64,000 nt of DNA from Lactobacillus laiwuensis (lineage in GTDB: Bacteria > Bacillota > Bacilli > Lactobacillales > Lactobacillaceae), in assembly GCF_019972835.1 (NCBI RefSeq), contig NZ_BPPB01000004.1:248001-312000 (forward strand), given 5' to 3'. The notes beneath the pieces are model-generated. The model was not told where the DNA came from. It saw only the letters and a program-made list of their open reading frames with translations, and did no database searches. Below are positions 22,359 to 30,227 of this stretch, piece by piece (within the stretch, counting starts at the first letter, position 1; each line of letters starts with the position of its first letter). Made by a program: the position numbers and the translations under genes.

Positions 22359-23378
22359 TTACCTCTTAAAATAATTCAAGCCGATTGCATCCCTTACCTC
22401 TTGTAAGGTTTGGTTAGCTACTTCGTTCGCTTTTTTAGAGCCCTCAATTAACATATCATAGACAGCAGATGTATTCTGTTCGTACTTTGCGCGCCGTTCA
22501 CGTATTGGAGTCAATTCCTTTTCCAAGACTGTATTTAAGTAACGTTTAATTTTGACATCACCCAAGCCGCCTTTTTGGTAATCTTCTTTCAATTGCGCTA
22601 CCTTATCCTTGTCAGGATCAAAAATATCAAGGTAGGTAAAGACAGTGTTACCCTCAACTTTACCTGGATCTTCAACATGGATGTGCTGGGGATCAGTATA
22701 CATTGACATTACTTTTTGTTCAACGGTTTTGGCATCGTCAGAAAGATAAATAGCATTATTTAAGGATTTGGACATTTTGGCATTACCATCTAATCCCGGC
22801 AAGCGGCCTTCGCCCTTTTCTGGGAAGTAGCCTTGGGGTTCTACTAAGACATTGCAGTTATAAACGCGGTTAAAGGTCCGCACAATTTCACGTGCTTGCT
22901 CTAGCATCGGCTCTTGGTCATCCCCAACGGGCACCAAAGTTGCCTTAAAGGCTGTGATATCAGCTGCCTGTGATACTGGATAATTTAAGAAGCCCACGGG
23001 AATGGAATCGTTAAAACCTTTTTGTTTGATCTCGGCTTTAACAGTTGGATTACGCTCCAGACGACTTACCGTAACTAAATCCATATAATAGGCGGTCAAT
23101 TCAAACAAAGCGGGTATTTGTGATTGAATAAAAACTGTAGAAATTTCAGGATCTATACCTACTGCCAAGTAGTCCAGCGCTACTTGAATTAAGCTTTTTT
23201 GAATTTTTTCAGGATTACGGGCATTGTCAGTCAGTGCTTGCGTATCAGCAATCATAATATAAGGATGATATTCACCGGAATTTTGTAATTTGACCCTGTT
23301 TTTTAACGAGCCAATATAATGTCCCACATGTAATTTCCCTGTTGGGCGGTCACCTGTAAGGATAACTTTCTTTTTCAT
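22359..23378 (-). CDS. trpS: Tryptophanyl-tRNA synthetase
   Basis: Charges tRNA-Trp. Class I synthetase, 339 aa, with [12 protein letters not shown] (HIGH) near residue 15 and KMSKS near residue 200. The family-typical PVSQAADI and [14 protein letters not shown] are present. The RBS GGAAGG is 9 bp upstream of the ATG. It is first in the trpS-comEB-TPM operon and divergent from the SRAP gene. No T-box is visible in its short leader. Confidence 0.97.
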   Translation of the reverse strand: MKKKVILTGDRPTGKLHVGHYIGSLKNRVKLQNSGEYHPYIMIADTQALTDNARNPEKIQKSLIQVALDYLAVGIDPEISTVFIQSQIPALFELTAYYMDLVTVSRLERNPTVKAEIKQKGFNDSIPVGFLNYPVSQAADITAFKATLVPVGDDQEPMLEQAREIVRTFNRVYNCNVLVEPQGYFPEKGEGRLPGLDGNAKMSKSLNNAIYLSDDAKTVEQKVMSMYTDPQHIHVEDPGKVEGNTVFTYLDIFDPDKDKVAQLKEDYQKGGLGDVKIKRYLNTVLEKELTPIRERRAKYEQNTSAVYDMLIEGSKKANEVANQTLQEVRDAIGLNYFKR

Positions 23379-23475
23379 TATAATCTGCCTTCCTTAAATA
23401 ATTAAAATCTTTTTAATATAATAATTTATAATAATTCTACCAAAAATCAAGTAATGATTAAACATGGAGGAAAAA

Positions 23476-24081
23476 ATGTGCAATCAATTTCAGCTGCCAA
23501 GTCTGGCAGAAATTAAAAAATACTTAGCAAACGACTTAAATTTACCTCTAGTAGAACCGGCAAGTAATTTGCCCCAAAATCAAAATGTTTTTCCTAAGGG
23601 AATTGCTCCGGTACTAGTCTACGTAAATAATCAATTACAATTGCTGCCTAAATCTTGGGGTTATCCTAGTCCGTATGATCAAAACAAAGTCATATTTAAT
23701 GCGCGAATTGAACGCTTTTTTGAAGAAAAAAGGTCAATGTGGGACTCTTCTTTTGCCAAGTCTCGCTGTATTATTGTTGCCAGCCAATTTTTTGAATCAG
23801 GACATAATACTTACTCCGCTGAAAATGGTCATACTTACCATGAACGCTTCAGTTTCAAGAATGCAAATGGTGCATTAACACTAATTGCCGGAATTTATCA
23901 AAAGGATCATTTTTCAATGGTTACTACTCAGCCAAATAGGACTTACGCCGAAATTCATAATCGGATGCCTTTGGTCATTCAGGCAGCTGAATTGCGCCAA
24001 TGGCTATTTCAGAATTTTTCATCTTTAGTTGATCGCAGCCAGTTAAGTCTTGATTCTGTTAAGTTGCCACCTAAAAAGTAA
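23476..24081 (+). CDS. SRAP (SOS response-associated peptidase, YedK/HMCES) family protein
   Basis: Abasic-site shielding protein of the YedK/HMCES family, which forms a thiazolidine crosslink to AP sites in single-stranded DNA through Cys2. All key residues are visible when translation starts at ATG 23476: Cys2, Asn75 (FNARIE), Glu107 and His161 (IHNRMP). The 201-aa length is normal. The upstream in-frame ATG 23464 is rejected because it would bury Cys2; GGAGG is 5-6 bp before 23476. No LexA-like box is visible in its short promoter region, although the damage-inducible polymerase operon lies 1.7 kb away. Confidence 0.93.
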   Translation: MCNQFQLPSLAEIKKYLANDLNLPLVEPASNLPQNQNVFPKGIAPVLVYVNNQLQLLPKSWGYPSPYDQNKVIFNARIERFFEEKRSMWDSSFAKSRCIIVASQFFESGHNTYSAENGHTYHERFSFKNANGALTLIAGIYQKDHFSMVTTQPNRTYAEIHNRMPLVIQAAELRQWLFQNFSSLVDRSQLSLDSVKLPPKK

Positions 24082-24234
24082 CAACAATATCTCCAAATTA
24101 ATGCAAATAGCTTTTCACTTCTATTTATTATTACGATTACGCAAAGTTAGACTGGAACTCTTAAAAAATGATATTACTTTAGGAAATTTTCCCTTCTCCT
24201 AACAGCTTACTTGTAAAATTTTAAAAAACAAAAC

Positions 24235-24263
24235 TTGGTTTCGCAAACGAAACATGGTAAACT
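24235..24263 (+). promoter_or_regulatory. tRNA-Gly promoter with spacer palindrome
   Basis: TTGGTT (24235-24240), 17-bp spacer, TAAACT (24258-24263), 11 bp before the tRNA. The spacer region carries the perfect inverted repeat GTTTCG-CAAA-CGAAAC. Confidence 0.6.
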
Positions 24264-24274
24264 GTTTGAGTAAT

Positions 24275-24345
24275 GCGGGTATAGTTTAATGGTAAAATGT
24301 TAGCTTCCCAAGCTGAAGATGCGGGTTCGATTCACGCTATCCGCT
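24275..24345 (+). tRNA. tRNA-Gly (anticodon CCC)
   Basis: A 71-nt cloverleaf: acceptor GCGGGTA / TATCCGC, D-arm GTTTAATGGTAAAAT, anticodon stem TTAGC / GCTGA with loop TTCCCAA (anticodon CCC, reads GGG), and T-arm GCGGG-TTCGATT-CACGC. The T-stem has one G-A mismatch (position 52-62). It has its own promoter and terminator. No CCA is encoded. Confidence 0.9.
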
Positions 24346-24350
24346 TAATT

Positions 24351-24383
24351 AAAAAGCAATGACCATCAAAGTCATTGCTTTTT
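24351..24383 (+). terminator. tRNA-Gly terminator
   Basis: Perfect 13-bp stem AAAAAGCAATGAC / GTCATTGCTTTTT with a 7-nt loop, immediately after the tRNA. Confidence 0.9.
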
Positions 24384-24608
24384 AGCTGCCGAATTATTAG
24401 TTACCAGCAATAAATTTAACTTTTAATTATAAGTTATTACAGCTATCTTTTTAAAAGGTAGTTGCACCTTTTCTTGTTAACTGGGTATAAAATGTGCAAA
24501 AAATAGTCAAGATTTACGTTGCAGTCATTAGGATGCAATAACAGTTACCATGTATTGCAAAAAAATTTGTAGAACCTAACAGTGTGTTAACAACTTTTGA
24601 ATCAAAAA

Positions 24609-24642
24609 TAAAAGCCAGGAAACATTATTTCCTGACTTTTTC
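24609..24642 (-). terminator. Terminator of the CPBP-like gene
   Basis: On the minus strand AAAAGTCAGGAAA pairs with TTTCCTGGCTTTT (one G-U), then ATTT. It could work in both directions. Confidence 0.8.
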
Positions 24643-24655
24643 TAATTTCGATTAC

Positions 24656-25318
24656 TTAAGTCATAATCATTAGGAGAACGCCATTTAATACTGCTAAATA
24701 AATTGGCATCCATAAAGTTTGCGTATAGAGGTATGACCAAGCAAAAAGTGCTCCAAAAATCATATTAATTAGTAATAGTGGCAGCGAACTTTGCCAGTTA
24801 AGCAGACTAAACAGAATACCTGAGGTGAATATTCCCAGAACTGCAGTTAAGACGGTATTGCTTCTAAAAGCATAATTGAATAAAAAACCGGTGATCAAAA
24901 ATTCTTGCAGTATTGGTAAAACGATGCCAATTGCAACTACTAAAAACCAGTAGGTCGCTACTCCTTCATGATGCAAATAGGCAATTTGAAAATTATATAA
25001 TTTAAGTCTGCCATAGGATTGCAACCAGGAAACACTGATACGCAATGCTGTCACCACAGCAGTCAAACCAACGATCAAGCCAAAGTTGCTAAGCCAGGAA
25101 CCCGCAAAACTACGGTCAAAAAAGCGTTGTTCCCTATTAAAACGATAAATAAAAAACAGTGAAACCATTAATGAGATAGTTGCAAATAAGATTAGATCCC
25201 AAATATGAATTGGTGAATTAGCAGTAACTAACTTAATCACCCCGACAACCATCAAATAGCTAATGAAATAAATAAGATAGCGTATGATGTTGCCTTGCCT
25301 TGATGCTGGTGTATTCAC
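24656..25318 (-). CDS. CPBP-like integral membrane protein with degenerate protease motifs
   Basis: About six to seven membrane segments in 220 aa, with the layout of CPBP (CAAX protease/bacteriocin-processing) intramembrane proteins. The usual EExxxR motif appears as LQEFLITGFLFNYAFR (first Glu replaced by Gln), the second-motif His position reads Asn (SLLNWQSS), and the HxxxN motif lacks His (LAVLNG). Proteolytic activity is therefore doubtful. The ATG overlaps no neighbour. It is oriented with the YolD/Y-polymerase genes but separated from them by about 90 bp with a weak hairpin. Function unknown. Confidence 0.75.
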   Translation of the reverse strand: MNTPASRQGNIIRYLIYFISYLMVVGVIKLVTANSPIHIWDLILFATISLMVSLFFIYRFNREQRFFDRSFAGSWLSNFGLIVGLTAVVTALRISVSWLQSYGRLKLYNFQIAYLHHEGVATYWFLVVAIGIVLPILQEFLITGFLFNYAFRSNTVLTAVLGIFTSGILFSLLNWQSSLPLLLINMIFGALFAWSYLYTQTLWMPIYLAVLNGVLLMIMT

Positions 25319-25367
25319 AAAAATTACCTCTATACTATTATGTACCTTACAAGTTCCATATTATAGC

Positions 25368-25395
25368 AAAAAAAGATATCTATATAAAATATCAA
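25368..25395 (-). terminator. Weak terminator after the YolD-like gene
   Basis: On the minus strand a short AT-only stem (GATAT / ATATC) is followed by T7. The stem is weak. Confidence 0.35.
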
Positions 25396-25406
25396 GGCAA
25401 TTTTTC

Positions 25407-25778
25407 TTAATCTACACTAACATTATTGATATCTTCCAAAGCAATTTTTTGGCCATCAACAATAATGCCGTCTTCACTATAACCATTGACAAAGCCTGTG
25501 ATATCGGCGGGCAATTGATTATCACTGTTCATGACTTTAACCTGCAGATGAACTATGCGATGATTGCCATATGCTTTAAGTAACAGCAAGCTTATATCCT
25601 CTATATTCATAGTTTTTTTAATGGGATGCTTAACGCTGCGTTTTTGCTTATCGTTATTAATTGCCATTGTATGGTCGCTCAAAAAGAAGCCCTGCCACTT
25701 TTTCATTTTGCGATCTTGGTAATTTTTAAAAAAGTCTTGAACTACTTTATCAAAATCATTCATATGCATTTCCGCCAT
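25407..25778 (-). CDS. YolD-like family protein
   Basis: About 123 aa. It matches the YolD-like family, small proteins usually encoded next to UvrX/UmuC Y-family polymerases in Firmicutes and proposed to be UmuD-like partners. Visible features are the KKWQGFFLSDHT segment, the LQVKVMNSD strand and the C-terminal IALEDINNVSVD. The start is uncertain: ATG 25778 follows GGTGG by 5 bp, while ATG 25763 or TTG 25790 are also open. It overlaps the end of the polymerase gene by about 23 nt, so the two are translationally coupled and share the LexA-boxed promoter. Confidence 0.85.
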   Translation of the reverse strand: MAEMHMNDFDKVVQDFFKNYQDRKMKKWQGFFLSDHTMAINNDKQKRSVKHPIKKTMNIEDISLLLLKAYGNHRIVHLQVKVMNSDNQLPADITGFVNGYSEDGIIVDGQKIALEDINNVSVD

Positions 25779-27069
25779 TATGTCCACCAACTAGGCTGCT
25801 GCGCCTTATTGCTGTTGCACCCTTAGACAAACTTGAGGCTTTTACTAAACTGGTAAAACCGTATTTTTTTCTGATTTTGTCAACAGTTATATTTATTGTG
25901 TGCTTTTTAATTTGCTGCGTCGCGGGAACAAAAAAGGTTAATTGCTGACAATTATCTGGTGTCAAGCGGCTGCAATTAACCCCTAAAGCACGTACTGTCT
26001 CTCCATGCCAATTTTTACGGAAAAGTGCCAGTATTTCTTCAACTAATAAATCATTATCATTAGTAGGACAAATTTTTTGCTGAACATTAAAACCTTTACG
26101 GCTGCCATCTTGCTCATACTTAGAAAAGCCAACAAATAAGCTGATACAACCTGCTTGTAATCGGTGCGCCCTTATTCTGGCACCTACCTGCTCGCCAATT
26201 TCACGCAAGACTATTTCAATTTCTCGCTGATCTGTATAATCACGGTTTAGAATCTGTGAATTGCCGTAATTTTTCATTATGGGATAATATTTTTCGCTAA
26301 TAATGCTGCGATCAACTCCCCAGCTGATTGCAAATAACTGCTCACCAATCACGCCAAATTCTTTTTTCAAAATCGCCGGATTAGTATGTGCCAATTCATA
26401 CATATTATTAATATGTAACCGGCGCAAACGGGCAGCAATTCTTTTGCCAATTCCCCAAACTTCTTCCAGATCTTTAATTTGCCAAATAGTATCCGGCACA
26501 TCGATATAATGCCAATAATCAATCATTGAACAGCGGTGCTTGGCTGATATGTCCATTGCTAATTTTGCCAGCAGGGGATTCTCTCCAATGCCACAAGTAG
26601 TATAAAGACCTATTTTGTTTTTGATTTCTACCTGAATTTTACGCGCAACCAGATAAGGATCATCTCCAAACAAACGCCAGGATTTAGTCATATCAATCAT
26701 GCTTTCATCAATTGAGTAAACATGGATATCTTCATCGGCTGCATATTTCTGGAAAATTGCCAATACCTGCATGCTGCGCTTAATATATAAATTCATATGA
26801 GGTTCTGCCAAAATAAGATCTGGTGCATCTTTTTTTGTAGGTAAATCGCGCACCCGCATAACATTGGTTAACCCATACTTTTTCTTCGCTAAAGGTGAGG
26901 CTGCCATGATTAGCCCCGAGCCGTAATTTGTATGTGGCTGATGCGAAACAACAGCTAACACTGCTTTCATTGGGTTTAAGCCTAATTGAAGCGCCTCACA
27001 ACTAGCAAAGAATGATTTGTTATCAATCATAAAAATTAAACGATGAGGTTCATAACGATAATCATACAT
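25756..27069 (-). CDS. Y-family DNA polymerase (UvrX/UmuC type)
   Basis: Translesion DNA polymerase, 437 aa. The catalytic acidic motifs are MIDNKSFFASCEAL near the N-terminus and VYSIDESMIDMT near residue 120. They are followed by the helix-hairpin-helix thumb (LEEVWGIGKRIAARL) and a little-finger domain. The early YxxGLIMAASP segment fits the UvrX/UmuC branch rather than DinB. The start is ATG 27069, with AGGAAGTGA upstream; a GTG at 27078 lies inside that RBS. It is the first gene of the polymerase-YolD operon, driven by a promoter overlapped by two LexA-like boxes. Confidence 0.94.
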   Translation of the reverse strand: MYDYRYEPHRLIFMIDNKSFFASCEALQLGLNPMKAVLAVVSHQPHTNYGSGLIMAASPLAKKKYGLTNVMRVRDLPTKKDAPDLILAEPHMNLYIKRSMQVLAIFQKYAADEDIHVYSIDESMIDMTKSWRLFGDDPYLVARKIQVEIKNKIGLYTTCGIGENPLLAKLAMDISAKHRCSMIDYWHYIDVPDTIWQIKDLEEVWGIGKRIAARLRRLHINNMYELAHTNPAILKKEFGVIGEQLFAISWGVDRSIISEKYYPIMKNYGNSQILNRDYTDQREIEIVLREIGEQVGARIRAHRLQAGCISLFVGFSKYEQDGSRKGFNVQQKICPTNDNDLLVEEILALFRKNWHGETVRALGVNCSRLTPDNCQQLTFFVPATQQIKKHTINITVDKIRKKYGFTSLVKASSLSKGATAIRRSSLVGGHNGGNAYE

Positions 27070-27086
27070 TGCTTTCACTTCCTATT

Positions 27087-27102
27087 GCAAACTTATGTTT
27101 GC
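27087..27102 (-). promoter_or_regulatory. LexA-like operator (box 2)
   Basis: Perfect palindrome GCAAAC-TTAT-GTTTGC just downstream of the -10. It resembles the Gram-positive LexA consensus CGAAC-N4-GTTCG with one change per half. Confidence 0.65.
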
Positions 27103-27110
27103 TAAAATAA

Positions 27111-27139
27111 ATTATACAAACACCAGTTCGAATAATCAA
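27111..27139 (-). promoter_or_regulatory. Promoter of the Y-polymerase/YolD operon
   Basis: TTGATT (27134-27139), exact 17-bp spacer, consensus TATAAT (27111-27116) on the minus strand. The spacer contains LexA-like box 1. Confidence 0.8.
27117..27130 (-). promoter_or_regulatory. LexA-like operator (box 1)
   Basis: CGAAC-TGGT-GTTTG on the minus strand, one base off the Gram-positive LexA box, placed inside the spacer between -35 and -10. Confidence 0.7.
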
Positions 27140-27147
27140 GTGAAAAA

Positions 27148-27609
27148 TTATTCAATTGCTTCAATCGTTACCCGATATTCTCCTGCCGGAGCAGCAACAT
27201 TGACGGTTTTTCCAACTTCTTTTTTCATGATTGCCTGACCTAAAGGCGAGTCAAAAGCAATTTTACCAGCTCCAATATCAGCTTCCATACGACCGACAAC
27301 TTGGTATGTTTCGGTTTCTGGATCATCAGCAAATTTTAGTGTGACCGTCTTACCTAAATCTACTTTGCCATCAGCCTTTTTCTCAATGATTTCGGCATAT
27401 TTCAATTGCTTTTCTAAGTACCGCAAACGGCTTTGAAGGTGACCTAAATCACGTTTTGCCTCTGTATATTCGGTATTTTCAGACAAGTCACCCAAGGAGC
27501 GCGCTTCCTGCAAAATTTTAATTCTTCGAGGTCGGTCCTTTTTCAAATCAGCAATTTCATCTTTAATTTTTTGATAGCCCTGCGGCGTCATTTTTTGATA
27601 ATAAACCAA
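27148..27609 (-). CDS. greA: Transcription elongation factor GreA
   Basis: Rescues backtracked RNA polymerase by stimulating transcript cleavage. It has an N-terminal coiled coil with the acidic tip motif GDLSENTEYTEAK and a C-terminal FKBP-like domain (IAFDSPLGQAIMKKEVGKTV). It is 153 aa from TTG 27609, chosen because TTGGAG lies 9 bp upstream and the product then begins MVYYQKMTP, as in relatives. The longer frame from GTG 27648 lacks an RBS. It is divergent from hsp20, and the CIRCE element lies between them. Confidence 0.95.
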   Translation of the reverse strand: MVYYQKMTPQGYQKIKDEIADLKKDRPRRIKILQEARSLGDLSENTEYTEAKRDLGHLQSRLRYLEKQLKYAEIIEKKADGKVDLGKTVTLKFADDPETETYQVVGRMEADIGAGKIAFDSPLGQAIMKKEVGKTVNVAAPAGEYRVTIEAIE

Positions 27610-27688
27610 AATATTTTTCTCCAATTTTTTAATTTCAATATTATCCACAAGCTATAAATTCCGCTATGGAGGTTTTCTTTCTTATAAA

Positions 27689-27715
27689 TTAGCACTCTAA
27701 AAATAATAGTGCTAA
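27689..27715 (+). promoter_or_regulatory. CIRCE operator (HrcA binding site)
   Basis: TTAGCACTC-N9-TAGTGCTAA differs from the canonical TTAGCACTC-N9-GAGTGCTAA by one base (T at 27707). It lies between greA and hsp20, upstream of the TATAAT at 27743-27748. Confidence 0.88.
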
Positions 27716-27817
27716 TTATTTCCTTTTTATGAATCTGCATACTATAATAATAATTGTAAGGAAGAAATGAAAGTCTTCTGTTACAAATATATAAATTTTG
27801 AAAGGAAGTTTTTTACT

Positions 27818-28240
27818 ATGGCAAATGATATGATGAATCGGCACAATGATTTATTCGATGCGATGAACGATTGGTTTGATCTTCCAAGAAAATTTTTCGA
27901 TAATAACGAAGTAGCAAAATTAATGCAATCAGATGTTGTTGAAAACGACAAAGAATACGTAATCAAAGTTGATATGCCCGGAATGGACAAGGATAAGATA
28001 CACCTAAATTACAATAATGGCATTTTAAGCGTGTCAGGTTCAAGAAAGTCATTTAAGGAGATGTCTAAGGACAACAGCATTATTCACCGAGAAAGAAGTG
28101 AAGGCCACATTTCACGCAGCTTCAGATTACCAAACGTAGTTGCAAGTGACATTCATGCCAAATACGATAACGGTGTATTGACTATTACCCTGCCAAAGCA
28201 ACAAGCTGGCGCAAGCGATAATTCAATTCAAATTGACTAA
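27818..28240 (+). CDS. hsp20: Hsp20/alpha-crystallin small heat shock protein
   Basis: ATP-independent holdase chaperone, 140 aa. An alpha-crystallin domain fills about residues 40-130 (YVIKVDMPGMDKDKIHLNY, GILSVSGSRK), with the closing strand GVLTITLPK. The ATG at 27818 follows AAAGGAAG by 9 bp; the 17-codon longer frame is rejected. A TATAAT lies at 27743-27748. The near-perfect CIRCE upstream predicts HrcA-controlled heat induction. A strong terminator follows about 100 bp downstream. Confidence 0.94.
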   Translation: MANDMMNRHNDLFDAMNDWFDLPRKFFDNNEVAKLMQSDVVENDKEYVIKVDMPGMDKDKIHLNYNNGILSVSGSRKSFKEMSKDNSIIHRERSEGHISRSFRLPNVVASDIHAKYDNGVLTITLPKQQAGASDNSIQID

Positions 28241-28340
28241 TTGTCTTCAAATTATTAAAGTATATTAACTCGCTGAAATAATAGAAAGTCTATTTAAATT
28301 TGTCTGAACTTTTTTTAAAGTAAAACATATCAGTAACACT

Positions 28341-28384
28341 AAAATAAGCCACCCAGATCACAGTCTGGATGGCTTATTTTGTTT
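28341..28384 (+). terminator. hsp20 terminator
   Basis: Stem AAAATAAGCCACCCAGA / TCTGGATGGCTTATTTT, 17 positions with one mismatch, then GTTT. Confidence 0.85.
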
Positions 28385-28543
28385 CCAACTGCTTCAAGTA
28401 ATTTTTGATCATGCAGAATAGTGTTAGAGTTTTCAGAGACAATTATTATCTATTTGCAATAGTTTTAATCTAATAATAACAATAATAATTTTAAGATAGC
28501 TATTCTTGCAGCATGGTCAATGCTAATACGCAATCTGCTATAG

Positions 28544-28747
28544 CAGAGGTGCACTTTTTTAGCAGATGCTATTAAAAGCAGGTCGAAAAATTATCAACAA
28601 AGTATTCAAAGTGCCCCAGTACAAAATACAACAGAAAATACTCAAGATATGATTGCAGAGTTAAAGCAATTAAAAGAGTTAGTTGATGAGGGAATATTGA
28701 CTGAAGAAGAATTTGCGGCTAAGAAAAAGCAAATTTTAGGATTATAA
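28544..28747 (+). pseudogene. C-terminal remnant of a SHOCT-domain protein
   Basis: An open stretch of about 67 codons with no usable start reads ADAIKSRSKNYQQS, continues through a Gln/Thr-rich linker, and ends in a typical SHOCT helix pair (LKQLKELVDEGILTEEEF, then AAKKKQILGL and stop). Upstream there is an in-frame stop at 28541-28543 and no N-terminal domain in any frame. At most a 32-aa peptide from the internal ATG could be made. A terminator still follows. Interpreted as a decayed 3' end. Confidence 0.65.
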
Positions 28748-28751
28748 AGCC

Positions 28752-28786
28752 AAAGTGGGTTCAGCTATTGAACTCGCTTTTCTTTT
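28752..28786 (+). terminator. Terminator after the SHOCT remnant
   Basis: AAAGTGGGTTCA pairs with TGAACTCGCTTT (two G-U pairs), then TCTTTT. Confidence 0.7.
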
Positions 28787-28839
28787 AGCTTAAAATATAA
28801 AGTAATTTAAAAATAGATTAAAAAAGGAGAATATATTTC

Positions 28840-30156
28840 ATGGCTCATAAATTAACTGTCCAAGAACTGGAAAAGTTTGCGGAAAACTTTAATGAAAAAC
28901 CGCAAAATCAAGTTGTTGCACGAGCTGCTCAAAAAAGCGGTGTTCTTGCAGCGTCTTACAATGAACGTGTTCAAGGCGAGTTGACCCGTGTGTTTTCAAC
29001 CGAACTTGACACGGAAAATGTTACTAATCAACGCCAATCGGGGCGTTGCTGGGAATTTGCCACCCTTAATATTTTACGGCATTATTTTGGTAAAAAATAT
29101 CACAGCAAGAATTTTACTTTCTCACAAAGCTACAACTTTTTCTGGGATAAAGTTGAACGGGCAAATATTTTTTACGACAATATTTTAGCTACTGCCGATG
29201 AACCACTTGATTCCCGTACAGTAAAAGCTTATTTAAACGGCGCTGGCGGAGACGGTGGTCAATTCCACATGGGTGCAGCTTTAATTGAAAAATACGGTGT
29301 TGTACCTTCTTATGCAATGCCTGAAAGTTTTAACACCAATAATACTACTGGTTTGGGTAAGGCCTTGGGCGATAAACTGAAAAAGGATGCTTTGGTTTTA
29401 CGCAAGTTAAAGCAAGACGGTAAAGATGATGAAATAGAGAAAGCCCGTAAGAAATTCTTAAGTGAAGTTTACCAAATAACAGCAATTGCAGTTGGGGAAC
29501 CACCTAAGAAATTTGACTTGGAATATCGTGATGATGACAAGAAATATCACTTGGATAAAGATCTAACCCCACTGGAATTTTTGCATAAATACATGGGCGA
29601 TGTTGACTTTAACGATTACGTTGTATTGTCTAATGCACCAGATCATGAATATGATAAGTTATATGGCTTGCCATTTGAAGACAATGTTGAAGGCTCATAC
29701 CGCATCAAATTCTTGAATGTCCCAATGGAATACTTGGAAACTGCAGCTGTTAACCAATTAAAAGATGGTGAAGCTGTTTGGTTTGGTAATGATGTTGGTG
29801 AACAAAGCGATCGTAAAAAAGGTTATCTTGACAGCAACTTATATCAACTGAGTGATCTCTTTGGCGTTGACCTCAAGATGTCCAAAGCTGACCGCTTGCG
29901 TACCGGTGCTGGCGCTTCAACTCACGCTATGGCTTTTGTTGGTGTTGATGAAGATGGTGGCCATGTGCGTCAATGGAAAGTTGAAAATTCCTGGGGTGAA
30001 AAGAATGGTGACAAGGGGTATTTTGTCATGAATAATGATTGGTTCAATGACTATGTTTATGAAGTTGTTGTCCACAAAAAGTACTTGACTCCAGAGCAAG
30101 TTGCTATTGCTGAAGGTCCAATTACAGATTTACCAGCTTGGGACTCATTAGCTTAA
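28840..30156 (+). CDS. C1B cysteine peptidase (PepC/PepE/PepG family)
   Basis: Cytoplasmic papain-like peptidase of the bleomycin hydrolase family, 438 aa, used by lactobacilli in casein-peptide breakdown. The catalytic triad is readable: Cys70 in QSGRCWEF, His362 in STHAMAF and Asn383 in VENSWG. The C-terminus PAWDSLA resembles PepE/PepG enzymes more than PepC aminopeptidase, but I cannot settle endo- versus aminopeptidase activity, so no symbol is given. RBS AAGGAG, 10 bp spacing. Single gene with a bidirectional terminator. Confidence 0.93.
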   Translation: MAHKLTVQELEKFAENFNEKPQNQVVARAAQKSGVLAASYNERVQGELTRVFSTELDTENVTNQRQSGRCWEFATLNILRHYFGKKYHSKNFTFSQSYNFFWDKVERANIFYDNILATADEPLDSRTVKAYLNGAGGDGGQFHMGAALIEKYGVVPSYAMPESFNTNNTTGLGKALGDKLKKDALVLRKLKQDGKDDEIEKARKKFLSEVYQITAIAVGEPPKKFDLEYRDDDKKYHLDKDLTPLEFLHKYMGDVDFNDYVVLSNAPDHEYDKLYGLPFEDNVEGSYRIKFLNVPMEYLETAAVNQLKDGEAVWFGNDVGEQSDRKKGYLDSNLYQLSDLFGVDLKMSKADRLRTGAGASTHAMAFVGVDEDGGHVRQWKVENSWGEKNGDKGYFVMNNDWFNDYVYEVVVHKKYLTPEQVAIAEGPITDLPAWDSLA

Positions 30157-30173
30157 GTCAATTTATAACTAAT

Positions 30174-30211
30174 AAAAAGACGAAATTCAAAAACGAATTT
30201 CGCCTTTTTTA
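30174..30211. terminator. Bidirectional terminator between the peptidase and nucleoside operon
   Basis: AAAAAGACGAAATTC / GAATTTCGCCTTTTTT. A- and T-tracts on both sides serve the converging C1B peptidase and nucleoside hydrolase genes. Confidence 0.85.
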
Positions 30212-30227
30212 TATTATAAATAATTAT

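Larger units (their letters stand above)
24346..24655. other. Intergenic region between tRNA-Gly and the CPBP-like gene
   Basis: 310 bp, AT-rich. It holds the tRNA terminator at the left and the CPBP-gene terminator at the right. In the roughly 220 bp between them I see no ORF, RNA fold or repeat I can support. Confidence 0.6.
28241..28839. other. Region between hsp20 and the C1B peptidase gene
   Basis: 599 bp without an intact gene. It holds the hsp20 terminator (28341-28384), about 160 bp of AT-rich sequence with nothing I can name, the SHOCT remnant (28544-28747) and its terminator. Confidence 0.7.

Noticed and set aside
22355-23463. T-box search upstream of trpS
   Set aside because: The leader between trpS and the SRAP gene is only about 85 bp and lacks the GGTACC core.
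27610-27648. N-terminal extension of greA from GTG 27648
   Set aside because: No Shine-Dalgarno is visible; GGAG is correctly placed for TTG 27609, and that product begins like other GreA proteins.
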